This document shows positions 45,127 through 53,088 of a stretch of 64,000 nucleotides of DNA, piece by piece; the first letter of the stretch is position 1; every line of letters begins with the position of its first letter. The notes beneath the pieces were generated by a model. That model was not told where the DNA came from and did no database searches. It worked only from the letters and a program-made list of their open reading frames with translations. Both the position numbers and the translations under genes were made by a program. Origin of the DNA: JBBIMP01 sp037444305 (GTDB taxonomy: Bacteria > Acidobacteriota > UBA6911); NCBI GenBank assembly GCA_037444305.1, contig JBBIMP010000030.1, positions 3,991 to 67,990 on the forward strand, in the 5' to 3' direction.

Positions 45127-47475
45127 CTAGACCTTGCGGTCGAGGGTCAGCTTCTGCAGCATGTCGTCGAGCTGCTTCTGCGCCGCGTCTTTCCCGGTCT
45201 CCAGCCTGTTCCGCTCCATCCGGATCGCGCCCAGGCGCGTCTCCTGCTGCTCCAGCTGCCGGATATACCGCTGCCGCAGCGAGGCCTCCTCGGGCGTCTG
45301 TCCCAGGCGGGCCAGGTTGCCGCGCACGCGCTCCTGGTCGCGGAAGATCTCGTTCTGCTCACGGTCCAGCTCGGCCATCTTCTGCGCGAACGCGTTGATC
45401 TCGGCCTTCCTGGCCACGATCCCCGAAAGCGCCTTCTCGATTTCCGGATCGATGGACCGCTCCCGCACCCAGAGCTGAATCTGCTCCGGCGTGACGTTGC
45501 TGATAATGTAGGTCGTCTCCTGGGGGGTTTCCTCGCGCACCGTGAACTCGGTCGTCGCCTTGGCCTTTGCCTCCACCCGGAACCTGTGGTAGCTGGCCGA
45601 GGATTCGGCGGGAGGCGGCGTATCCGCCATTTTCCAGCCGGTGCGCACAGGATGCTCCAGGATGACCGCCCGGGCCTTCTCGTCATTATTGCGGATCACA
45701 TAGCTCCGCTTTTCGGTCAGCTTCGAGTGCATCCTCAGGATGCCGCGGTGGATTTCCACCCGTTCGACCCGCTGCCGCTCGCTCTGCGTTCCGCCGGTAA
45801 CCTCGAGGCCGAGATCCAGCGCGTAGCTCAGGAGGCGGCTCTCGCCCGGCTGGATGGTGTCGACCAGCCCTTCGCCGGCAAAAGCATTGGTGTCGATCAC
45901 GGTAAACGAACCGCTGTCCAGCGTCAGCCCGCTGGAATTGCGCAGCCACACCGCCAGGCGCGGCCTGCGCTCTCCCGCCGAGGCGTTGTAGAGAGATACC
46001 TTCTCGCCCTCGACTTCCGCATGAAGGATCGGCAGCAGGCCGGACTCGTTCCGGCGGATCGTGACCGGCTGTTTCAGCCGATATTCGAACTGCTCCCCGA
46101 GTGCCTGCGTCTCGGCCCCCGGAGGCGCCTCCTGGCGCATCAGGCCGCCGATCCCCCCGGCCCTTTCCATGGCAGCCTCCATGGGGGCCGCCGCCGGCGC
46201 TATGGCGGCAACCGGTCCCTCGGCCCGGCGCTTCGGCAGGCTCAACCGGTCGTCAGCCATGGCCTCCATCTCCGCCCCCTGGAGACTGAAGTTCAGCGCC
46301 GTTGTCCGGCCCTGGGTTACCTCGATACCCGGGTATTCGGCCCCACGCAGTCCCGGGTAGCTGGCGCTAACGCGGTAGTTGCCTGCGGCCACCTGGGCCA
46401 GGTAGACGCCGTTGCCGTCGGTCGTGACCGTGCGCAAGGGCGACCCGTCCGGACCGATCACGACAACCGCAGCCCCGGCAAGCGGCCCGCCCCGGGAGTC
46501 AAAGACCGACCCGCTGATGGCCGTCATCCCCCCCGGCGCCGCCATCGTTCCTTCGTGCAGCTGGGGGCTGACCTGGAAGCCCTCCGGCAACGGAACCACC
46601 GGGCGGCGCGCATAGACCGGCTGGGAGAGGTTCTGGATGAAGCTGACCGGGGCTCCCGCCACGAGCGAAAGGGTCACGTCGAGCCAGTCCACGGGCGTCG
46701 TGTTGTCCACGATCGCCCAGCCCTGCAGGAGCGGCTTCTGCTTCGGGTCGAGCACCACACGGTATGTGGTCTTCCACACCGGCGCCTCGGAGGTATAGCT
46801 GACATATAGCTGCCGCTCGCCCGAGCCCGCCGTCTGGATGTGCAGCTTGCGGATGTCGCGCCGGTGCGTCGTGTTGAGCAGCTCCATGTAGCGGGCCATG
46901 TCGGCGGCGAGCTCCGGTTCGGTGAAACGCAGCGAACCCGCCGATTCAAGGTCGATCAACCGAAGCTCCCCGCCGCTTGAAAGGAGGGTGATCTGGACAT
47001 ACTGGACGATGGTGCCGGCGCCCGCGCTGCGCGTGCGCAGCTCCGCTCCGACGATCTTCCCGGTCACGCTGCCGCCCGGGGCCTTGATCTCCACCGCCGC
47101 CCCCCGCAGCTGGTTCAACAGTCCGACTGTGCCCTGCGCGGAATCCAGGTCGATCGGCAGTTCGGCCAGCCGCCTGTCGAGCGGCGCGCTGGAGTCGTAG
47201 GTGACGCCCGTGACCATTCCCCTGCCCAGGTCCAGCACCGTGAGCGACTTCAGCACGTCGTTCAGCTGCGTGCGCGGCAACGATATCTCCACCGCCTGGG
47301 CGCCCCGGACGGGTCCCAGGTGTTCGAAGTAGCCCATGCCGTTTTTGTAGAGCACAACTTTCCGCACCGGCAGCGGGATGGAGTCCTGTGCCGTCAGGAG
47401 CCGCTCGGACTCGGCGAGACCGAAGCCCTGCGGGAGCCAAAGGAGAAAGGAAAGCAAGACGATTCGCTTATGCAT
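45127..47475 (-). CDS. Secreted DUF4139 protein with inserted carboxypeptidase-regulatory-like domain
   Basis: The 782-residue protein has a signal peptide (about 1-22) and an N-terminal beta domain (VRKVVLYKNGMGYFEHLGPV onward). The DUF4139 opening follows (SYTSEAPVWKTTYRVVLD, WAIVDNTTPVDWLDVTLSLV). At about 320-405 it carries an extra Ig-like carboxypeptidase-regulatory domain (ISGSVFDSRGGPLAGAAVVV, DGNGVYLAQVAAGNYRVSAS), the type usually found at the N-terminus of Oar receptors. DUF4139 then resumes, and the C-terminus is a coiled coil (about 690-782). GGAGG is six bases before the ATG. The function is unknown; the domain mix suggests a surface or outer-membrane role. Confidence 0.82.
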   Translation of the reverse strand: MHKRIVLLSFLLWLPQGFGLAESERLLTAQDSIPLPVRKVVLYKNGMGYFEHLGPVRGAQAVEISLPRTQLNDVLKSLTVLDLGRGMVTGVTYDSSAPLDRRLAELPIDLDSAQGTVGLLNQLRGAAVEIKAPGGSVTGKIVGAELRTRSAGAGTIVQYVQITLLSSGGELRLIDLESAGSLRFTEPELAADMARYMELLNTTHRRDIRKLHIQTAGSGERQLYVSYTSEAPVWKTTYRVVLDPKQKPLLQGWAIVDNTTPVDWLDVTLSLVAGAPVSFIQNLSQPVYARRPVVPLPEGFQVSPQLHEGTMAAPGGMTAISGSVFDSRGGPLAGAAVVVIGPDGSPLRTVTTDGNGVYLAQVAAGNYRVSASYPGLRGAEYPGIEVTQGRTTALNFSLQGAEMEAMADDRLSLPKRRAEGPVAAIAPAAAPMEAAMERAGGIGGLMRQEAPPGAETQALGEQFEYRLKQPVTIRRNESGLLPILHAEVEGEKVSLYNASAGERRPRLAVWLRNSSGLTLDSGSFTVIDTNAFAGEGLVDTIQPGESRLLSYALDLGLEVTGGTQSERQRVERVEIHRGILRMHSKLTEKRSYVIRNNDEKARAVILEHPVRTGWKMADTPPPAESSASYHRFRVEAKAKATTEFTVREETPQETTYIISNVTPEQIQLWVRERSIDPEIEKALSGIVARKAEINAFAQKMAELDREQNEIFRDQERVRGNLARLGQTPEEASLRQRYIRQLEQQETRLGAIRMERNRLETGKDAAQKQLDDMLQKLTLDRKV

Positions 47476-47889
47476 GATAGTCCTCCATGAAACGGTGATG
47501 CCCTTTCATCCGGGGAGACCGCGAAGGCACCGCGTTCGTTACACTCTACAGGACGGCGGCGGGTGCGCACCCTTGCAGGGTTTTTTTGCCCGGCGCGTGA
47601 ATTCATCATACCGCTTGTGCGTCCCGCGGGATACAGCAGGGATCGGGGCAGACAGAGACGGTTCCACCGTGCACCGGGGAGAAGCGCGGAGGTCACCGAG
47701 AAATGCCCGAGGGGCGGAAGACAGCGTGTCTTTCCCGGCGACTCTCCGTACCGCTCAGTGTCTCTCCGTGCAATTCCTCTTGGCGGCCCGAGGCGTTCGA
47801 CTTGACTTGATCCGCGTGTGACATAAAATTAATCAATCTCTATTCAGAAACCGCAACAAGCTTGGGCATTGTTCGGGGAGGCAGCGGCC
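47476..47889. other. Divergent gap with degenerate repeat debris
   Basis: This 414-bp gap lies between the divergent DUF4139 and giant TPR genes. It holds CTCTCCGTACCGCTCAGTGT and CTCTCCGTGCAATTCC near 47743-47778 and GAGGTCACCGAGAAATG near 47692, which look like decayed copies of a periodic intergenic repeat. I found no gene in it. Confidence 0.35.
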
Positions 47890-50800
47890 GTGCTCTCGCT
47901 CTATCGAGGTTTCACTGCAGTCACGTTCGTCCTCCTTCTCCGCCTTCTCTGCGCTCCGGGCGGGGCTGCCCCCGGATATGCCGCGCAGACGCAGGATCCG
48001 CTGTTCATGTCCGTTTTCCGGACGGAGGGTTCCGTTGCACCGCCGGGAGACTACCGGATTCTCGTCGGCGGAGAAGGTGCGGCACTGCACTCCGCCACAA
48101 AACTGCGTCCCGGCCGCCCCCTGCTTGTCATTGTGGACCCGGGATCTTTTGCGCGCGAGGCGGCGCGCGAACGCCTCGCGTCGCTGCTGGACAATGTCGA
48201 GCGGGTAATGCCACAGGGGCAGCCGCTCCGCTTCGGCATCGCCATCCTGGACGGCATCCTCAGAGATCCGGTGGTCGATCCTGCCGAAGCCCGGCGGGAA
48301 CTCGAGAGCGTGATCCGCAGCTACGTGCCGGAGCGGGTCGAGTTCACCGGCATCGGCCCCGGGCGGTTCTTCGACATCGTGGCCGGACTGATCGAAAGGG
48401 CCCAGGAAGAACAGGGCGATCTGGACTGCCTCCTCCTCGCCCGCGACCGACTCATCGAGGACGAAGAAGCGGATTACGTTTTTCGGGCGCTCGAGCGGCG
48501 CCTTCTGCACATCTGCCTCCGAAAGGGATCTACCGTTTACGGTTTCATGTCGGACAAGGGCATTTGGAGCGGTCTGGCGCCGGCCACCGGGGGCGAGTGG
48601 TTCGACTCCTCGGCGGCCCCCGCGGCCGTGGTAGACCTCATATTCCGCAACCGGCAAAACGGCGTCAGGCTCGAATTCACTGCTGCCGGGGCGGGCGCTG
48701 CTGCCGGCCGCCTGCCGATGACGGTGGAATCCGCTTCCGGCGGCGGACCGGCGCTGCAACTCCGCAGCATGCCGTCGCTCTGGCGCGGCTTTGGCCGGGA
48801 GCCGCCCCCGGATTACTTCCGCATCCGCCAGGCGCTGGACTGGAGAAGACGGAGCCGCGAGGCCGAGGCGGACAACAACCTCACGGTCGCGCTCCGCTTC
48901 ATCGAGAGTTCGCTCGCCGAGGACCCCTGGAACGGCGACACCCATTTCCAGGCCGGCCGCCTCGCCTTCCTGCTGAAGGATACAGACGGTGCCGCGGCTT
49001 TCCTCGCGCAAGCCATCCGCTTTTCGCCGCCCACCGCCGGCGCGGTGGCGCTCTTCGCCGAGGTCGGCGAGAAACTGGGCCGGAGCCGCGAAGCCCTGCA
49101 GACCCTGCAGGCCATGCGCGACGACGGCCAGGCTTCCGGCCGCGCTATCCTCCTGGCCCGCGCGCGCCTGCTGGTTTCTTTGGACCGGCAGGCCGAAGCC
49201 CGTGCGCTCTACGAGGAATTGCTGCGCGCAGTGCCCGCGGAAATCCGTTTGCAGGGGGAATACGGCAGGATTCTGTGGTCCGTCGGCGAGCGCGTGCTGG
49301 CGGAAAAACTCTTCAATTCGGTCATCGGCCAGGATCCGGAAAACCTTCATGCGCTGACCGGCCTGTCGGAAGCTGCCCTGGCCAGGCACGATCTCGAGAC
49401 CGCCTCCGCCTGGGCCGCACGCGCGCTGCAGGCGGCTCCGGGGCAGCCGGACGCGTTTTTTCAGGCCGGCAGGGTCGAGTTGGCTGCAGGCAGAACGGAT
49501 CAGGCGTTGAAATCCCTCAGGTCAGCATGGGAAACGGCGCCCCATCGGCACGACATACTCTCTGCCTTCGTGGAAGCCGAGATTGGAGCCGACCGCTTTA
49601 ACGAAGCCAGGCAGACCCTGCTCGAGGCCCAGGCCGCGTATCCCGCCTCCCCAAGGGTCTACGAGACACTCGCCGGACTCGAGGTCCGCCTCGGCAACCT
49701 CGGCCCCGCAGCCACCGTGCTCGAAGCCGGCGCAGCTCTGAGCGGCACCGGCCGGGCCGAATTGTACCGGCAGGCAGCCGCGATCAGGGAGCGGCGGGGC
49801 GAGCATGGACAGGCGCTTCTGGACTACCGCGCAATGCTGCAAGTCGCCGATCCCGAGGATTCCGGCTCGCTCTCCGCACGTTACGAGCGGCACCTGGCCT
49901 ACCTGGGCCTGCTTCTCGGGAGCGGCGACAGGAACGCCGACCAGCAACCGACCGGAGATGACGGGGAGAGCCGCCGGCAAGCTGACAGCAATTCGCAGGC
50001 TGTCCCGGCGGGCATCCCGGCCGGCGGGCTGATCATTCCGGGCGGAACCGCGTTGCTTGCCCGCACCGCCGGCTTGAATCCCGACCAGTTGCACGGACCG
50101 CAAGCCGCTGAGCGGCTGTTCCACTTCATCCTAGAAAGCATGCCGCTGGCCGGGCACAAAAGCCACGACGCCTCTCTCCGCGGGGATCTGCTGGGCTACC
50201 TCCGCGAGTATGGCGCACTCGTCCGGTTCCTCGAAAAACGAGGCTTGATACCGGTCGCTACGGGTGCGCCCGTGAGCTTCTCGTTTCCCCTCGTCGGCTC
50301 GAAACCGGAACTTGAACCGACAAAACGCATCCTCGCCTTCTTCGGGGTGAGCCACCGGCTGCGCATGCAGAAGACCGGTCATACGCAGGTGGAATTGACC
50401 CTGAAGCAGGGTAGAAAGCACTCGGACAGGCAGCGGCTCCTGCGCAACCTGGGCGTGAATCTCCTTGATCCCGCCATCCGCGAAGTGCGCTTCACCATCG
50501 CGGACGAGGACCTCTTCCTCCACGCCGGCGCCGCGGCCTGGACCGGAAAGATACTGGACAAACCGGATCTTCCGCCGCGGGACCTGCTCGGGCAGTTCGT
50601 CAAGGATCCCGTCGCCATGCAGCTGTACGTCACGCTGGCCGAGTGCTCGGAGGAAGCGCGGGCGCAGATCGTGTCTTCCTCCGCTCCCGGCGAACTGCTG
50701 CGCCAGGCGGAAATGTTGCGGCTGTTTGCCAAGTTCCTCGATGTCCACGCAGGCCGGCTCTCTTTTCCTGGGGATGACCGGGCCTGGCTCCGCCTTCTCG

Positions 50801-53088
50801 CCTCCCCGGAGCCGAGGGCTCCCGACGACCTGATGCGTCTGCTCCTGCACCGCGATCAGGGAAGGACCGTGGCGCTGTATGCGCTGCTGGGCGCGATGCC
50901 GGAGGCTGCACGGGATTTTCTGACCTCGACGCCGGCCATGCTCGAGGAGTTCTACCGCGCAATCTCCGCGAATCTGCCGAAGCTGGATGATCGGACCTCC
51001 GAACGCGTGTGGCAAAACGCCACCCGGCTGGCAGCACTCGTCGAGGCCGACGGGCAGGGCCTCTACATCGGCGTGGATCCGAAGGCCGCCCAACAGCTGC
51101 TTTCATCCTGGGAGATTCCCTCCGGCGGCAAAGCCGATTCGCAGGTGCTGCGCCTGGAACCCCGTGAGTTCGCGGCGCTGCTGGGCAGCGCGGCCACCCT
51201 GTCGCGACCGACTTCGTTTCCGGTTGCGGAAGCCCTTGAATTTCTGAGGCAAATCCGCCGGGAGTATCCGGGCCTTTTCGCCGACCGCCGCGTGCCGGAT
51301 TTATCGGCCGCCGCGGGGCTCCTGGACCTTGTGTGGGACCTGGCACCCGATTCCGAGCTTGCCTTCCACTATCTGGAATACTTCCGGCGGCTTGCCGGGC
51401 TGCGCCAAAAGGACGAGTTGGTCAACCGCGCCCGCACAAGCCAGGCCCTTTTCGTCCTGCTCGGCGCGTTCTGCCGCCAGGGAACGCTGTCGCCGCAGGA
51501 AGGCAGGCGGCTGCTCGCCGACCTGCTCGACCAATTGCCGGCAGACGAGGAGGCGGTCTTCGCTTTCCGCGTGGCGGATTATCTCTCGACGCGGCTGCTT
51601 CCGGCCTTGGCGGCGGTTCAGGGCGAAGAAATCAAATCCGGGGAGACACTTCTTTCCGCACTGAGCGGGCCAAAGGGAAAACACCGTGTCCCGCACGACG
51701 GGAGAATGTTCGAGGCCGATCTGGCGGTCCACCGGGCAGCCAGGATAAAACAGGTGCTGCTGCAGCAGCACCACACCCCGCTCGACATTCTCCTGAGGAT
51801 CTATCGCGAACTTTCGACGCTGCGGCAGGCCGGGGGGGAACGCCAGGCTATCGGACCGGTCACGGACGCTATCGGTTTGCTGCAGGTCCCGGAGTTTTCT
51901 CCTGGCAAGAAAAAGGCGGCGGAGTCCATTCCGGCGGCGGCTGTTGCCCATCTGCGATTCATGTGGACGGAAGCGGTCCAGCCGGGCAGAACTCTCCCGG
52001 CCAGAGAACGCGAGAGGCTGGTGAAGCAGACGGCCGAAGAACTGCACATTGAGCTGGGCGTAACCCTCCTGGCCTATGTCTACGCCTTCAGTTCCTCCCC
52101 CGAAAACGACGCGCTGGCGTTCGATCCGCTCTTCGTTCGCAAGCACTCATTCGGGCGGGATGGCACCCCTGGAGGCACCGAGTGGCCCGCGGCGGAACTG
52201 CGCGCAGACGAGAAGCTCGGCTCCTTCATCGCGGGCTCGCTCTCCGGATTGGGTTACGAGCTTGCCCGGCTGGAAACCGCCCAGGCGGTTACCGGATACG
52301 GCACGAAAGCCAGTGGGACGATGCTGCCGACGATGCTGGCCGGCATGCGCGCCGTTGTGCCGGGATTGCGCAGCGAGCGGGCGCAGGAGTATGTGGCCCT
52401 GACCATGCGATTGGGACGGAAGGCCCTCGCCCTTTCCATCCTGGAGGCAGGGTTGCGGTCCTGGACAGAACATCGGTTGACCCTCCAGGTATCGCCCGGG
52501 AGGCGAACGGCGATACTGGATTTCCTCGGGATTCGGAATCTGGATGGAGCATTGGCACTGCTTTCGCCTTCGGAGTTGTTCCTGCTCGGCCGCGATTATG
52601 CCGCAACGAAGGAATTCGAGGACCCTGGCTGCCCCATTGCGAGCCGCCTGCTCGAGCTGCAGCCCACTCCCGGATCCGAGGAAGACCGGGCGTTCCGCGC
52701 GGAGATCGACCAGTACGGCATCCTTCTGAGGAAACGCGCGGGGCTGAACCAGGTCGCGCTCACCGCTCTGATCTCCTACGAACGGCTCGCGGCGGGAGCC
52801 CAGGAAGGCCTGCTCTCGGAGCGGATCTGCGACCTGAAATTCCGCGTGGCGGAACTGGCCCATGCGCGTGCCATCCCGGCTCCCCTGGTCGAACTGTTGG
52901 GCGAGAGCGCGCTTCGGGACCTGCGGCCGGATCCAGGGGCCGTCGGACCCGACAACTGGATGCTGGTCCTCGACCAGATTGCGTATCTGGGCACAGGACA
53001 CATGCTCGCGTGGATCGAGGAACTGCTCGACAAGGGATTGCTGGTTCCCCTCGGCGAGAATATCCGGGACGGGAAGGAAATGCCATGA
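47890..53088 (+). CDS. Giant secreted VWA-like/TPR protein of unknown function
   Basis: The 1732-residue product starts at GTG 47890, with GGGGAGG at 47875-47881; a TTG at 47869 lacks a site. After a signal peptide comes a VWA-like domain (about 55-280) without a metal site (LVIVDPGSFAREAARERLAS, TVYGFMSDKGIWSGLAPATG). TPR helices follow (about 300-650; for example DPWNGDTHFQAGRLAFLLKD). Beyond a short linker (about 675-700) lies a roughly 1000-residue, mostly helical region beginning GLIIPGGTALLARTAGL that I cannot assign to any family. Its TGA overlaps the ATG of the next VWA gene (ATGA), so the two are translationally coupled and probably work as one system in the periplasm. Confidence 0.85.
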   Translation: MLSLYRGFTAVTFVLLLRLLCAPGGAAPGYAAQTQDPLFMSVFRTEGSVAPPGDYRILVGGEGAALHSATKLRPGRPLLVIVDPGSFAREAARERLASLLDNVERVMPQGQPLRFGIAILDGILRDPVVDPAEARRELESVIRSYVPERVEFTGIGPGRFFDIVAGLIERAQEEQGDLDCLLLARDRLIEDEEADYVFRALERRLLHICLRKGSTVYGFMSDKGIWSGLAPATGGEWFDSSAAPAAVVDLIFRNRQNGVRLEFTAAGAGAAAGRLPMTVESASGGGPALQLRSMPSLWRGFGREPPPDYFRIRQALDWRRRSREAEADNNLTVALRFIESSLAEDPWNGDTHFQAGRLAFLLKDTDGAAAFLAQAIRFSPPTAGAVALFAEVGEKLGRSREALQTLQAMRDDGQASGRAILLARARLLVSLDRQAEARALYEELLRAVPAEIRLQGEYGRILWSVGERVLAEKLFNSVIGQDPENLHALTGLSEAALARHDLETASAWAARALQAAPGQPDAFFQAGRVELAAGRTDQALKSLRSAWETAPHRHDILSAFVEAEIGADRFNEARQTLLEAQAAYPASPRVYETLAGLEVRLGNLGPAATVLEAGAALSGTGRAELYRQAAAIRERRGEHGQALLDYRAMLQVADPEDSGSLSARYERHLAYLGLLLGSGDRNADQQPTGDDGESRRQADSNSQAVPAGIPAGGLIIPGGTALLARTAGLNPDQLHGPQAAERLFHFILESMPLAGHKSHDASLRGDLLGYLREYGALVRFLEKRGLIPVATGAPVSFSFPLVGSKPELEPTKRILAFFGVSHRLRMQKTGHTQVELTLKQGRKHSDRQRLLRNLGVNLLDPAIREVRFTIADEDLFLHAGAAAWTGKILDKPDLPPRDLLGQFVKDPVAMQLYVTLAECSEEARAQIVSSSAPGELLRQAEMLRLFAKFLDVHAGRLSFPGDDRAWLRLLASPEPRAPDDLMRLLLHRDQGRTVALYALLGAMPEAARDFLTSTPAMLEEFYRAISANLPKLDDRTSERVWQNATRLAALVEADGQGLYIGVDPKAAQQLLSSWEIPSGGKADSQVLRLEPREFAALLGSAATLSRPTSFPVAEALEFLRQIRREYPGLFADRRVPDLSAAAGLLDLVWDLAPDSELAFHYLEYFRRLAGLRQKDELVNRARTSQALFVLLGAFCRQGTLSPQEGRRLLADLLDQLPADEEAVFAFRVADYLSTRLLPALAAVQGEEIKSGETLLSALSGPKGKHRVPHDGRMFEADLAVHRAARIKQVLLQQHHTPLDILLRIYRELSTLRQAGGERQAIGPVTDAIGLLQVPEFSPGKKKAAESIPAAAVAHLRFMWTEAVQPGRTLPARERERLVKQTAEELHIELGVTLLAYVYAFSSSPENDALAFDPLFVRKHSFGRDGTPGGTEWPAAELRADEKLGSFIAGSLSGLGYELARLETAQAVTGYGTKASGTMLPTMLAGMRAVVPGLRSERAQEYVALTMRLGRKALALSILEAGLRSWTEHRLTLQVSPGRRTAILDFLGIRNLDGALALLSPSELFLLGRDYAATKEFEDPGCPIASRLLELQPTPGSEEDRAFRAEIDQYGILLRKRAGLNQVALTALISYERLAAGAQEGLLSERICDLKFRVAELAHARAIPAPLVELLGESALRDLRPDPGAVGPDNWMLVLDQIAYLGTGHMLAWIEELLDKGLLVPLGENIRDGKEMP

